Below are positions 1 to 8,684 of a stretch of DNA of 64,000 nucleotides, in pieces (within the stretch, counting starts at the first letter, position 1; each line of letters starts with the position of its first letter). The translations under genes were made by a program, and so were the position numbers. Location of the stretch: contig CAWBGE010000022.1 in assembly GCA_963788185.1 (NCBI GenBank), positions 62,001-126,000 of the forward strand, given 5' to 3'. This stretch comes from CAIWHR01 sp963788185. Its GTDB lineage: Bacteria; Pseudomonadota; Gammaproteobacteria; Burkholderiales; Casimicrobiaceae. The notes under the pieces are model-generated. The model searched no databases and was not told where the DNA came from. It was given only the letters and a program-made list of their open reading frames with translations.

Positions 1-2
1 TC

Positions 3-116
3 TACGCCGCGTATCCGAGCCGCCGGCATCTCTCCGCAAAGGTGCGCGCGTTCGTCGACTTCCTGACGGTGCGCTTCGCCGGGCGGCCGCCGTGGGCCCT
101 CGATCCGGACCGCTGA
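3..116 (+). CDS. LysR-family transcriptional regulator, C-terminal fragment
   Basis: The window opens inside a gene. Its last 37 codons read in frame from base 3 to a TGA at 114-116. The segment (SRRHLSAKVRAFVDFL, then a short basic tail) is the typical last helix of a LysR-type regulator's effector-binding domain, where an Arg-x-Phe-[VI]-Asp-[FY]-[LM] pattern is very common. The DNA-binding part lies outside the window, so neither target nor effector can be inferred. The call rests on this short motif only. Confidence 0.6.
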   Translation, partial: YAAYPSRRHLSAKVRAFVDFLTVRFAGRPPWALDPDR

Positions 117-273
117 CGGACGACGACGCTGCGATGCCCGTGACATGAGCTTTCCGGGACAATTTGCCGCACGATATCAAGCGATCGCAGGGCAACGCGG
201 GGTGGTATGCTGAACCTCGCGCGGAAGAGTCGCGACAGTTTGTGGTCCACAGCCCGCGCGAGGAGGAGAGCCG

Positions 274-507
274 ATGAACACTCCACACAGCCCCATCGTC
301 GAATTGCAGCTGGCGGCGTTCGAGATGTCGACGCTTGCCTTCACCCGTTCCGCGCAATTCTGGGCGCGGCTGGCCGAGGCGCAGATGCACATGCTGGACG
401 CCCATCCCGATGAGCGCCGGACCCACGTCGAAATCGCCCACGGCGCGTCTTTCGGGGATCACTACGGCAAGCGCCTGCACGACATCGATCCCGAGCACGA
501 CGTCTGA
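274..507 (+). CDS. Small conserved-type hypothetical protein (77 aa)
   Basis: Encodes 77 residues from ATG 274, preceded by a good Shine-Dalgarno (GAGGAGAG, 7-8 nt upstream). Residues about 7-45 are a predicted amphipathic helix (VELQLAAFEMSTLAF, then SAQFWARLAEAQMHML), and the C-terminal third is acidic and histidine-rich. There is no signal peptide or membrane segment. The helical N-terminus is vaguely reminiscent of phasin-like polyhydroxyalkanoate granule proteins, but the similarity is too weak for a functional call. It stands alone, followed 12 bp later by a palindromic repeat and then a convergent gene. Confidence 0.6.
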   Translation: MNTPHSPIVELQLAAFEMSTLAFTRSAQFWARLAEAQMHMLDAHPDERRTHVEIAHGASFGDHYGKRLHDIDPEHDV

Positions 508-518
508 ACTTCCGACCT

Positions 519-542
519 GTGGGAGCGGCTTCAGCCGCGAAA
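519..542 (+). repeat. Dispersed REP-like palindrome, family 1, single copy
   Basis: A copy of the element GTRGGAGCGGCTTCAGCCGC followed by GAA. The core GCGGCTTCAGCCGC is itself an imperfect hairpin (GCGGCT/AGCCGC). It sits between two convergent genes. Further single or paired copies occur near 5.3, 18.7, 21.9, 25.2 and 35.4 kb. Confidence 0.8.
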
Positions 543-549
543 GGCGTTC

Positions 550-834
550 TCAGGTCGCCTTGCGCGACGCCTCGTAAAGCGACGGCGTCACCCGCGCGTG
601 CCCGAGGAATTCGCGCAGGTGCTTGACATCCTCGCGCCCGAGCGAGCTGCCGTGGTGCGGCCGGTGCAGCGTGCCTTCGAATCCGTTCAGCTTGACGTGG
701 AGCCGCGTCCCGGACAGCGATTCGACGTCCGCGCCCAGGTGGTGCAGCAGCGCTTCGACTTCGCGCCATTGGAGATTGGTGTTGAGCGGATCCTTGAAGA
801 TCGCAGAAAGCAGGTTCTCGTGTTTGTGGCTCAT
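550..834 (-). CDS. HicA-like (dsRBD-fold) protein, orphan
   Basis: A protein of 94 residues whose middle (WREVEALLHHLGADVE) and later histidine motif (GTLHRPHHGSSL, about residues 54-65) follow the layout of HicA-family mRNA interferase-like proteins: a helix, a strand, then the conserved-His strand-turn and a C-terminal helix. In classical HicA the His lies in a G-S-H-x-x-[FY] motif; here that part is altered (SGTRLHVKL). No HicB-like antitoxin is adjacent: the flanks are a small unrelated gene and parC. It may therefore be a domesticated relative rather than an active toxin. ATG at 834 lacks a strong ribosome-binding site. Confidence 0.55.
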   Translation of the reverse strand: MSHKHENLLSAIFKDPLNTNLQWREVEALLHHLGADVESLSGTRLHVKLNGFEGTLHRPHHGSSLGREDVKHLREFLGHARVTPSLYEASRKAT

Positions 835-931
835 GGTCGATGGTTCTTGGCAGGGAGAATGGCGGCGTCCACCGGGCGTTCCGCGATTATCGCGCTAACC
901 CCCCGCTTGTCGCCATGCCCCGGCGGGCGCG

Positions 932-3232
932 TCACCCGCCTGCCGGCACCGCCTTCTTCGGCAGCAGCGTTCCCTTGCGCGCGCGCCGCAACAGGTGCTT
1001 CGCCAGTTCGTCGCCCTTCACCGTCATCCACTGCGGCTTGCCGCGAACGATCACCGGCACGACGAGCGTGTCGCGGTAGACGCCGGTCCAGGCGAGCTTC
1101 TCGCCATTGTCGAGTTGCATCAGGATCACGCCGCGGCCGCGCTCCAGCGCCTTGACCTCCGCCAGCGCGAAGCACAGCAGCTTGCCGTTGGTTGCCACGC
1201 AGGCGACAAAGCCCGACGGCTCGAAGAGATCATCACCAGGACCGACCAGCGGGACGGGCGTAAGAACGGTTTCTCCTTCCTCCAGCGTCATGAACGCCTT
1301 GCCGCCGCGATTGCGCCCGACGAGCGATGCAAACGGCGCGACGTAGCCGTAGCCGCCGGAGTTGGCGAAGAGGTAGCGCGCGTCGCTCGGTGCCGACAGC
1401 ATGCAGCGCGCCTTGGCGCCGTCCTGCAGGTCGACGAGCGAGGTGATCGGAACGCCGTCGCCGCGCGCGGCCGGCACGTCGGCGGCGTCGATCGCATAGG
1501 CTCGGCCCTTGCTGTCCAGAATCGCTACGGGTCGCGTCGTGCGCGTCTGCACGACAGCGCCGAGGCTGTCGCCCGCCTTGAACGTGAGCCCGGCGACGTC
1601 GACGTCGTGCCCGGGACGGGCGCGGATCCAGCCGTTCTTCGAGATGATGATGGTGACCGGCTCGTCGGGAACCGATATCGCGGTTCGCACTGCCGTCGTG
1701 CGCGCGACGGGCTCGAGCAATGTACGTCTCGCGTCGCCGAACTTCGCCGCATCGGCCTCGATCTCCCTGACGATCAGCCGGCGCAGCGCCTTGTCGCTTC
1801 CGAGCAGCGTCTGCAGGCGCCCCCGCTCGGCGATCAGCTCGGCGAGTTCCTGCTCGATCCGTATGCCCTCGAGGCGCGCCAGCTGCCGCAGCCGAATCTC
1901 GAGGATGTCCTCGGCCTGGATCGCCGTAAGCGCGAACGAGGCCATCAGGTCGGCCTTGGGGTCGTCGGCTTCGCGGATCACCCTGATGACGCGGTCGATG
2001 TTGAGGAAGGCGATGCGCCGGCCTTCGAGGATGTGGATGCGCGCCTCGGCGCGTCCGAGTTGATGGCGCGCGCGCCGGGTGACGGTGTCGACGCGGAACG
2101 CTGCCCACTCGGAGAGGATCTGGTGCAGGCCCTTCTGCTGCGGGCGGCCGTCCAGCCCCAGCAGCGTGCAGTTGACCGAGAAGCTGGACTCGAGGCTGGT
2201 GTGCGCGAACAGCATCGCCATCATCTCGTCGGCGTCGACCTTGCTTGTGCGCGGCTCCAGCACCAGGCGAACCGTTGCCTTCTGTCCGGATTCATCGCTC
2301 GCCCGCTCCAGCACGTTGAGCACCACCTGCTTGAGATTCAGCTGCTGCTGCGACGGCATCTTCTTGCCGGACGGCGGCTGCGGATTCGACAGCGCGTCGA
2401 GTTCCTCCAGCACGCGCTTGGTCGACACCTGGTACGGAAGCTCGTAGACGACGATCTGCCATTGGCCGCGCGCGAGTTCCTCGATGCGCCAGCGCGCCCG
2501 GGCGCGCAGGATGCCGCGGCCGGTGCGATACGCGTCGGCGATTTCCTCGCGCGACGAGATCACCTGTCCGCCGTCCGGAAAGTCCGGCCCCGGTATCGCC
2601 GCGTGCAGGTCCTCGAACGTAGCGCCGGGATTGCCGACGGCGAGCGCGGCTGCCGCCGCGACTTCGCGCAGATTGTGCGGAGGGATGTCGCAGGCCATGC
2701 CGACGGCGATGCCCATCGATCCGTTCAGAAGCACGAACGGCAGCCGCGCCGGCAGGCGCGCGGGCTCGGTCGTCGTGTTGTCGTAATTGGCGATCGAGTC
2801 GACGGTGCCCTGGTCGAGTTCGGACAGCAGGAGTTCGGCTATCGGCGCGAGTCGGGCTTCGGTGTAGCGGTAGGCCGCTGCCGGGTCGCCGTCGCGCGAG
2901 CCGAAGTTGCCCTGGCCCTTGATCAGCGGGTAGCGCAGCGTGAAGTCCTGCGCCATCCGCACCAGCGTGTCGTAGACCGAGGTATCGCCGTGCGGGTGCA
3001 CCTTGCCCAGCACTTCGCCGACGATGCGCGCGCACTTGACGGGCTTGGCGTTGCCGCCGAGGCCCAGTTGGCGCATCGTGTACAGGATGCGACGCTGCAC
3101 GGGTTTCTGGCCGTCCTCGACCTGCGGCAGCGCACGATCGCGCACCACCGCCATCGCGTACTGCAGATACGCGTTCTCGGCGTAGTCGTGCAGGACGAGT
3201 TCGTCGCGCTCGGCGGGGTTCGTCGCGCCCAT
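932..3232 (-). CDS. parC: DNA topoisomerase IV subunit A
   Basis: A protein of 766 residues, close to the family length of about 750. The N-terminal breakage-reunion domain is clear: GQKPVQRRILY, KPVKCARIVGEV, HPHGDTSVYDTLVRM (quinolone-resistance-determining segment, about residues 79-93), IKGQGNFGSRDGD, and the active-site tyrosine in YRYTEARL (Tyr123). The C-terminal half is a degenerate beta-pinwheel, as in ParC rather than GyrA, without a GyrA-box of the QRRGGKG type. The enzyme decatenates daughter chromosomes together with ParE, whose gene ends one base before this start. In the quinolone-binding helix, Thr84 and Asp88 occupy the places of Ser80 and Glu84 of E. coli ParC. Confidence 0.95.
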   Translation of the reverse strand: MGATNPAERDELVLHDYAENAYLQYAMAVVRDRALPQVEDGQKPVQRRILYTMRQLGLGGNAKPVKCARIVGEVLGKVHPHGDTSVYDTLVRMAQDFTLRYPLIKGQGNFGSRDGDPAAAYRYTEARLAPIAELLLSELDQGTVDSIANYDNTTTEPARLPARLPFVLLNGSMGIAVGMACDIPPHNLREVAAAAALAVGNPGATFEDLHAAIPGPDFPDGGQVISSREEIADAYRTGRGILRARARWRIEELARGQWQIVVYELPYQVSTKRVLEELDALSNPQPPSGKKMPSQQQLNLKQVVLNVLERASDESGQKATVRLVLEPRTSKVDADEMMAMLFAHTSLESSFSVNCTLLGLDGRPQQKGLHQILSEWAAFRVDTVTRRARHQLGRAEARIHILEGRRIAFLNIDRVIRVIREADDPKADLMASFALTAIQAEDILEIRLRQLARLEGIRIEQELAELIAERGRLQTLLGSDKALRRLIVREIEADAAKFGDARRTLLEPVARTTAVRTAISVPDEPVTIIISKNGWIRARPGHDVDVAGLTFKAGDSLGAVVQTRTTRPVAILDSKGRAYAIDAADVPAARGDGVPITSLVDLQDGAKARCMLSAPSDARYLFANSGGYGYVAPFASLVGRNRGGKAFMTLEEGETVLTPVPLVGPGDDLFEPSGFVACVATNGKLLCFALAEVKALERGRGVILMQLDNGEKLAWTGVYRDTLVVPVIVRGKPQWMTVKGDELAKHLLRRARKGTLLPKKAVPAGG

Positions 3233-3233
3233 G

Positions 3234-5204
3234 TCAGTTGATCTCCACTTCGTTGCCGCGCAGTTCCATCCACTCGCGGCGGGCGCCGGAACGCGCCTTG
3301 GCCATCAGCAGGTTGAAGCGCTCGATCGCCGCGGGGCGGTCGACTTCATCGAGCATCACGCGCAGCAGCCGCCGCGTGTCGGGGTTGAGCGTCGTCTCCC
3401 ACAATTCGGGCGGATCCATCTCGCCCAGGCCCTTGAAGCGGCCGACCTTCCAGCTCGTGTAGCCTTCCTTCTTCAACCGGTCCTCCCACGACGTCAGCTC
3501 GTTGCGGTCCATCGCGTAGAGCTTCTTCGCCGCACGTTTCTTGCCGGCGCTGTCGACGTCGATCCGGTACAGCGGCGGGCAGGCGACAAAGACGTTGCCG
3601 CGCGCGATCAGCTGCGGAAAGTGGCGGAAGAACAGGGTGAGCAGCAGCGTCTGGATGTGCTGGCCGTCGACGTCGGCGTCGGACATGATCGCCACGGTGC
3701 CATAGCGCAACCTGGTCCAGTCGATGCTGTCTTCGAGTGTGTGCGGCGACACGCCGAGCGCGGTGGTGAGGTCGCGGATCTCCTCGTTCTCCAGCGCCTG
3801 CTGCGCGTCCTTCTCCCAGACGTTCATCCCCTTGCCGCGCAGCGGCAGGATCGCCTGCGTCTCCTTGTTGCGCGCCATCTTCGCGCTGCCGCCGGCGCTG
3901 TCGCCTTCGACAAGGAAGATTTCCGTCTCGGCGGGATCGCTCGACTCGCAGTCGGCGAGCTTGCCGGGCAGCATCACCACGCTGGAGGAGCGCTTGCGCT
4001 CCACGGTCTTCGCCGCGCGGGTGCGCGCCAGCGCCTGCCGGATCGCGAGTTCGGCGATCAGCTTGCCTTCGGTCACGTGCTGGTTGAGCCAGATCTCCAG
4101 CGGGTCCTTCACCATCCGCTCGACCAGGCGCACGCCCTCGCGGCTGGTCAGCTTGTCCTTGGTCTGGGCGGCAAACTGCGGGTCGAGCATCCGCACCGAA
4201 ATGACGTAGCGCAGGTTGCGGCAGACGTCATCGGGCTGCAGCTTCAGGCCTTTCGGCAGCAGGCTGTGATGGTCGATGAACGCCGTCACGGCGGCGTACA
4301 CCGCGCTGCGCAGCCCCGAGACGTGCGTGCCGCCAAGCGCGGTCGGAATCAGGTTGACGAAGGCCTTGCCGTCGCCCTTCGCGGTTTCATACCAGCTGAA
4401 CGCCCATTCGACGCCTTCGCCTTCGGCAAAGGTCTCGTCGCTTTCGCCCGCCTCGTTCCTGCCGGCGAACACCGGCACCAGCGAGACCTCGCCCTCCGCG
4501 AGTTCGGAGAGGTAACCGGCGAGGCCTGCTGTGTATTGCCACTGCTGCGTCTGTGGCCCCGCGGGCGTTTCGATGGTCAGTGTCACCAGGAGTCCGGGCA
4601 GCAGGACCGCCTTGGTGCGCAGCAGTTGCGCGAGATCCTGCGCCGATATCGTCGCCGAGTCGAAATACTTGGGGTCCGGCCAGATGCGCACCGATGTGCC
4701 GGTGCCGGTGGTCTTGCCCTTCACCGCAAGCGCTTCCAGCACCTCTCCGTCGGCGAAGACGATCCGGTGCGTCCTGCCCTGGCGCCTGACCTCGCATTCG
4801 AGGCGGCGCGACAGCGCATTGGTGACCGACACGCCGACGCCGTGCAGTCCGCCGGCATAGGTGTAGGCGCCGGCGCCCGAGGTCTTGTCGAACTTGCCGC
4901 CGCTGTAGAGCACGGTGAAGATGGCCTCGACGACGGGTATCTTCTCGATCGGGTGCGGGCCGACCGGAATCCCGCGCCCGTCGTCGGCGACGCTCACCGA
5001 CGCGTCCGCGTGCATCGTTACCGCCAGTAGCGTCGCGTGGCCGGCGATGGCCTCGTCTACGGCGTTGTCGATCGCTTCCTGCACGATGTGCAGCGGCGTG
5101 TCGGTGCGCGTGAACTGGCCGGGGCGCAGGCGCACGGGCTCGAGGCCCTTGAGGACGCGGATCGACGATTCGTCGTAGGTGGAGTTCGTCTTGGGGATGG
5201 CCAT
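3234..5204 (-). CDS. parE: DNA topoisomerase IV subunit B
   Basis: A protein of 656 residues. The N-terminal GHKL ATPase shows IVQEAIDNAVDEAIAG, DDGRGIPVG and GLHGVGVSVTNALS. The TOPRIM domain shows LVEGDSAGGSAK and SDADVDGQHI, and the C-terminal tail has the KGLGEMDPPELWETT motif typical of ParE/GyrB. At this length it lacks the extra insert of proteobacterial GyrB, which with the adjacent parC makes ParE the better call. parE and parC form a two-gene operon with a one-base gap. The upstream gap to 5327 holds a paired repeat and no other gene. Confidence 0.95.
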   Translation of the reverse strand: MAIPKTNSTYDESSIRVLKGLEPVRLRPGQFTRTDTPLHIVQEAIDNAVDEAIAGHATLLAVTMHADASVSVADDGRGIPVGPHPIEKIPVVEAIFTVLYSGGKFDKTSGAGAYTYAGGLHGVGVSVTNALSRRLECEVRRQGRTHRIVFADGEVLEALAVKGKTTGTGTSVRIWPDPKYFDSATISAQDLAQLLRTKAVLLPGLLVTLTIETPAGPQTQQWQYTAGLAGYLSELAEGEVSLVPVFAGRNEAGESDETFAEGEGVEWAFSWYETAKGDGKAFVNLIPTALGGTHVSGLRSAVYAAVTAFIDHHSLLPKGLKLQPDDVCRNLRYVISVRMLDPQFAAQTKDKLTSREGVRLVERMVKDPLEIWLNQHVTEGKLIAELAIRQALARTRAAKTVERKRSSSVVMLPGKLADCESSDPAETEIFLVEGDSAGGSAKMARNKETQAILPLRGKGMNVWEKDAQQALENEEIRDLTTALGVSPHTLEDSIDWTRLRYGTVAIMSDADVDGQHIQTLLLTLFFRHFPQLIARGNVFVACPPLYRIDVDSAGKKRAAKKLYAMDRNELTSWEDRLKKEGYTSWKVGRFKGLGEMDPPELWETTLNPDTRRLLRVMLDEVDRPAAIERFNLLMAKARSGARREWMELRGNEVEIN

Positions 5205-5258
5205 GCGGGCGATGAGCGATCGGGTAAACCCGTCATTATCCCCGATCCCTGTGGATCT

Positions 5259-5313
5259 GTTGTAGGAGCGGCTTCAGCCGCGAATGCGTTCGGGCCCGAA
5301 GGCCCTCCTACAA
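5259..5313. repeat. REP-like palindrome, family 1, inverted pair
   Basis: TGTAGGAGCGGCTTCAGCCG plus CGAA is followed after a few bases by a diverged inverted partner (TTCGGGCCCGAAGGCCCTCC plus TACAA). Together they can fold into one long stem with TGTAGGAG/CTCCTACA ends. The pair sits between parE and the end of modC. Confidence 0.8.
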
Positions 5314-5327
5314 GACGCCGCCGCGCG

Positions 5328-6452
5328 TTACAGCTTGCCGCTGCCCACGGGCATCAGATGGATGCCCTCGGCCAGCAGCGAAACGCTCGCCGCCGCGCCG
5401 GGCTGGATACCGTTGCGCTGCGCGACGTGCGTGGCCACGCTGAAATGGAGGTCGGTCTTCTCGCCGGCAACCGTGGACAGTGCGATGGCCGTCATGTCGC
5501 CCATCCGCAGGCAGCGCACGACCCGTCCCGCCACCGGATTCTCCTGCTCGCCGCGCGAGGGCCGATCGCGGCGGTGCAACAGGATGCGCGTGGGCGGTAT
5601 GCTCCATGCGACGCGCGACCCGACGGCGAACTTCGGTGCGTGCGTCGCCTCCAGCAGCTGGCCCGACCAGCGAATCACCGTGAGTCCACGTTCCGACTCG
5701 TGGCCGACGACCTCCGCCCCGAAGATGTTCTTGAGCCCGACCAGCCGTGCCACCAGTGGCGAGGCTGGACGCGCGATCAGCTGCGATGGTTCGCCCGCCT
5801 GCAATGTCGTGCCGTGATGCAGGATGCACATCCGGTCGGCGAGTGCAGCCGCCTCGTCCAGCGCGTGCGTGACCAGGATGATGGGAAGATTGAGTTCGCG
5901 CCGCAGCGTCGCCAGCTCCTCGTGCAGCTTTTCGCGGGTGATCTGATCGACGGCGGAAAAGGGCTCGTCGAGCAGCAGCACCTTGGGGTCGCGGGCCAGC
6001 GCCCGCGCGACGGCCACGCGCTGCTGCTGGCCACCCGACAGCCGCGCCGGTCGCCGATCCTCGAGGCCCGCGAGGTTGGTGCGATCGAGCAGGCGCCGCG
6101 CGCGCTCGCGACGCTCGCCGGCCGGGATGTGCCCCATCGCCTGCATGACGTTCTCCTGCGCCGTGAGGTGCGGAAACAGCGCGTAGTTCTGGAAAACGAA
6201 TCCGGTGGAACGTTCGCGCGACGACAGCGTCACGCCGCGCGCGCTGTCGAGCCACGTCTGCCCGTTCACCGTGATGTTCCCCTCGCGCGGCGAATAGATG
6301 CCGGCGATGGTGCGCAGGATCGTCGACTTGCCGCTGCCCGACGGTCCGACGAGCGCCAGCAGCTCGCCGGCCGCGCAGTCGAGTACCACGTCGAGCGGAA
6401 TCGGCCGCTCCTGCCGCAGCGCGATCCGGATCCCGTCAACGGGCGTGTGCAT
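5328..6452 (-). CDS. modC: Molybdate ABC transporter, ATP-binding protein
   Basis: A protein of 374 residues from ATG 6452; upstream in-frame codons (to 6581) lie inside modB and are ignored. The ABC domain is complete: Walker A GPSGSGKS, Q-loop FQNYALFPHLTAQENV, signature LSGGQQQRVAVARAL, Walker B VLLLDEPFSAVD, H-loop LVTHALDEA. A C-terminal TOBE-type ligand-binding region of about 130 residues (GLKNIFGAEV to the end) is typical of ModC. The start overlaps the 3' end of modB by 17 bp, showing translational coupling. With ModB and ModA it would import molybdate for molybdenum cofactor; tungstate cannot be excluded. Confidence 0.9.
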   Translation of the reverse strand: MHTPVDGIRIALRQERPIPLDVVLDCAAGELLALVGPSGSGKSTILRTIAGIYSPREGNITVNGQTWLDSARGVTLSSRERSTGFVFQNYALFPHLTAQENVMQAMGHIPAGERRERARRLLDRTNLAGLEDRRPARLSGGQQQRVAVARALARDPKVLLLDEPFSAVDQITREKLHEELATLRRELNLPIILVTHALDEAAALADRMCILHHGTTLQAGEPSQLIARPASPLVARLVGLKNIFGAEVVGHESERGLTVIRWSGQLLEATHAPKFAVGSRVAWSIPPTRILLHRRDRPSRGEQENPVAGRVVRCLRMGDMTAIALSTVAGEKTDLHFSVATHVAQRNGIQPGAAASVSLLAEGIHLMPVGSGKL

Positions 6453-7113
6453 GGCGGTGGCGATGGTGCGCAGTGGCGACGTAGGTGGTGCCGATGGCAG
6501 CGATGGAAAAGACCAGCAGCAGCAGCGACATGAGACCCGCGCCGGCCATGTCGAAGCCCTGGACGCGATCGTAGATGGCAATCGCGAGCGTCTTGGTCTC
6601 GCCGGGGATGCTGCCGCCCACCATCAGCACGACGCCGAATTCGCCCAGCGTGTGCGCGAACGTCAGCACGCCCGCGGTGAGGAGGCCCGAACCGATCAGC
6701 GGCAACTCGATGCGCCACAGGCTCTGTGTGCTGGTGAGGCCGCAACACGCGGCAGCGTTGAGCACGTCGTCGGGAATCGCCTCGAACGCACGCTGCAACG
6801 GCTGGATGGCGAACGGCAGGTTGAAGATCACCGATGCGATGAGCAGGCCCTCGAACGTGAACACCAGCGTGCGTCCGGTCAGCCATTCGTACCACTGCCC
6901 GGGCAGCGAATCGCCGCCCAACGCCACCAGCAGGTAGTAGCCGAGCACCGTGGGGGGAAGCACCAGCGGCAATGCGAACGCGGCCTCGACGAACGGCTTG
7001 CCGGTGAAGTCGCGCGTTGCGAGCATCCGCGCGATCAGCACCCCGGCCGGCAACAGGATCGCGACTGTCAGCACCGCGAGCTTGATCGACAGCAGCAGGG
7101 CTTGGGTGTCCAT
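6436..7113 (-). CDS. modB: Molybdate ABC transporter permease
   Basis: A protein of 225 residues from ATG 7113 (MDTQALLLSIKLA); the longer open frame to 7164 has no better start. Five to six membrane segments are visible, with the permease EAA-type loop EAIPDDVLNAAACCGLTSTQ preceding LPLIGSGLLTAGVLTFAHTLGEFG. The sequences LPLVLPPTVLGYYLL and HTLGEFGVVLMVGGSIPG are hallmarks of ModB. It forms an operon with modC (overlap 6436-6452) and is divergent from modA, an arrangement less common than a single modABC operon. Confidence 0.9.
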   Translation of the reverse strand: MDTQALLLSIKLAVLTVAILLPAGVLIARMLATRDFTGKPFVEAAFALPLVLPPTVLGYYLLVALGGDSLPGQWYEWLTGRTLVFTFEGLLIASVIFNLPFAIQPLQRAFEAIPDDVLNAAACCGLTSTQSLWRIELPLIGSGLLTAGVLTFAHTLGEFGVVLMVGGSIPGETKTLAIAIYDRVQGFDMAGAGLMSLLLLVFSIAAIGTTYVATAHHRHRHAHAR

Positions 7114-7278
7114 GGGTTCCGAAGGGACGAGAGAGGGCGCGGCGAAGGCGTGGAACCCTATCACGACGGCATCGGGCGCTCAAGGCGCGACAGCCGATCG
7201 TCCGGGGCCGGTTCGCAACGGTGCGGTTACACTGCCATGGCGCAGCGACGGGTGTGCGACAGACGGGCGAGGTGGACG
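7114..7278. promoter_or_regulatory. Divergent intergenic region modB / modA
   Basis: These 165 bp separate the oppositely oriented modBC and modA and must hold both promoters. No clear ModE palindrome or molybdenum-cofactor riboswitch structure could be recognised by eye. A GAGGTGG ribosome-binding site lies just upstream of modA. Confidence 0.4.
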
Positions 7279-8082
7279 ATGGTGCGACGATGCCGGTGGA
7301 TGGCGGCGATCCTGATGCTGGTCGCGGGCTTCGCGTCAGCCCCGGCGTCGGCGCAGGCTGCGAAGGCGTCGCCTGCCGACGGTCCGCTGATCGCGGCGGC
7401 GGCCGACCTGCGCGTCGCGCTCGATGAGGTGGCGGCGGAATTCGCACGACGCACCGGCCGGCACGTTCGCATCGTCTACGGCTCGTCGGGCAATTTCCGG
7501 CGGCAGATCGCCGAGGGCGCACCGTTCGAGCTCTTCCTGTCCGCCGACGAGAATTACGTTTTTGCGCTGGCGAAGGAGGGGCACCTCGTCGACAGCGGCG
7601 TGCCGTACGCGGTGGGTCGGCTGGCGCTGGTATTGCCGGCAAGCTCGCCGCTGGCACTCGATCCGCAGTTGCGAGATCTCGCGCCCGCGGTCGCCGACGG
7701 ACGCCTGCGACGGTTTGCCATCGCCAATCCCGAGCATGCGCCGTACGGGCGCGCGGCGCAGGAGGCGCTGACTGCCGTCGGCGCATGGCCGGTCATCCGC
7801 GAGCGGCTTGTCCTTGGCGAGAATGTCGCGCAGGCTGCCCAGTTCGCTACTTCGGGCTCGACGCAAGGCGGCATCGTCGCGTTGTCGCTGGCGCGCGCTC
7901 CGGGCGCGCTCGGCTCGGCGCGGTACGTGGCGATCCCGGAGGAACTGCACCGCCCGCTGCGGCAGCGGATGGCGTTGACCCGGCGCGCCGGGGAGGGCGC
8001 GCGTGCATTCCATGCGTGGTTGCAGACACCGGAAACGCGGGCGGTGTTGAAGCGCTACGGCTTCGCTGCGCCGGGCGATTGA
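7279..8082 (+). CDS. modA: Molybdate ABC transporter, periplasmic substrate-binding protein
   Basis: A protein of 267 residues from ATG 7279, with GAGGTGG as ribosome-binding site. The signal peptide is residues 1-27 (basic start, hydrophobic core, cleavage after ASAQA). The mature part opens with PLIAAAADLRVALDEVAAEF and contains IVYGSSGNFRRQIAEGAPFELFLSADENY, which carry the Ser residues that bind the oxyanion in ModA proteins, plus AIANPEHAPYGRAAQEAL and the SGSTQGGIVALSLA region. It captures molybdate for ModBC. It lies close to the arsenic molybdoenzyme (14.7-17.2 kb), a plausible consumer of the cofactor. Confidence 0.9.
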   Translation: MVRRCRWMAAILMLVAGFASAPASAQAAKASPADGPLIAAAADLRVALDEVAAEFARRTGRHVRIVYGSSGNFRRQIAEGAPFELFLSADENYVFALAKEGHLVDSGVPYAVGRLALVLPASSPLALDPQLRDLAPAVADGRLRRFAIANPEHAPYGRAAQEALTAVGAWPVIRERLVLGENVAQAAQFATSGSTQGGIVALSLARAPGALGSARYVAIPEELHRPLRQRMALTRRAGEGARAFHAWLQTPETRAVLKRYGFAAPGD

Positions 8083-8111
8083 GCGGCAGTCCGCGCGCCC
8101 TACGTTGCGGA

Positions 8112-8624
8112 TCAGGCCGCCGCGACCGGATCCGACCGACCCGCGCGCAGCGCCAGCACCGCGAACACCAGGAACGCGAGGTGCGCGACCAGCGCCCAGT
8201 TGGCCAGCGACAATCCCATGATCGACAGCTCGGCGTTTTCGCAGAATCCCGTCGCCATGAAGAGGTCGGGCTGGAGTTTGCCCAGCCACTCGATGAACTG
8301 CTCGATCAGCGTCGGATCGCTGGCGACGCAGGACACGCTTCCGGCGGGCTGCTCCTGCAGCCAGCTCTGATAGCCGGCGGCGGCGATGCCGCCTGCAAAC
8401 ACCGGCAGGCAGACGAGACCTGCCAGCAAACCGCTCTGTCGCCGCCAGTGCCACGCGGCGAGGCCACCCAGAATCGCCAGCGCCATGAACAGCACGCGCT
8501 GGAAGATGCACAGGTGACAGGGATGCAATCCCAGTACGGCGGTCAGCAAGAGACTCGCCACGACAAGGCCCCCGCAACCCAGCGCAAGGAGCGACCAAAG
8601 CACACGTGGGTGTATCGGACTCAT
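8112..8624 (-). CDS. dsbB: Disulfide bond formation protein B (quinone reductase of DsbA)
   Basis: A protein of 170 residues from ATG 8624 (MSPIHPRVLWSL). Four membrane segments are seen. The first redox pair is in HPCHLCIFQR, the classical DsbB signature, and the second periplasmic pair is formed by the Cys in SVSCVASDP and the Cys in TGFCENAEL. It oxidises DsbA and passes electrons to quinone. The frame stays open upstream to 8777 through a repeat element (8616-8684); the start chosen here lies at the boundary of that repeat. It is convergent with modA (29 bp gap). Confidence 0.85.
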   Translation of the reverse strand: MSPIHPRVLWSLLALGCGGLVVASLLLTAVLGLHPCHLCIFQRVLFMALAILGGLAAWHWRRQSGLLAGLVCLPVFAGGIAAAGYQSWLQEQPAGSVSCVASDPTLIEQFIEWLGKLQPDLFMATGFCENAELSIMGLSLANWALVAHLAFLVFAVLALRAGRSDPVAAA

Positions 8625-8684
8625 TGGACTGGCTTCGTGCTGCGCTCTCGGGTATTCGTCCTCGGGGCGGGCCTTCGGACTCAT
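8616..8684 (-). repeat. 60-bp translatable repeat, family 3, at the dsbB start
   Basis: On the minus strand the unit begins ATGAGTCCGAAGGCCCGCCC and ends AGTCCA, followed directly by the dsbB start ATGAGTCCG, which restarts the unit. It matches about 80 percent of the tandem 60-bp units at 52245-52391. The dsbB initiation codon falls exactly at the position where the next repeat unit would start. Confidence 0.75.

Noticed and set aside
928..940. Terminator hairpin GGCGGG/CCCGCC around the parC stop
   Set aside because: Stem of only 6 bp in very GC-rich sequence with no T-tract; too weak to call.
995..3241. Plus-strand open frame of about 750 codons opposite parC
   Set aside because: It is an antisense shadow caused by high GC; the minus-strand frame encodes a complete ParC.
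3231..5030. Plus-strand long open frame opposite parE
   Set aside because: Antisense shadow with low-complexity His/Arg-rich composition; parE on the other strand is complete.
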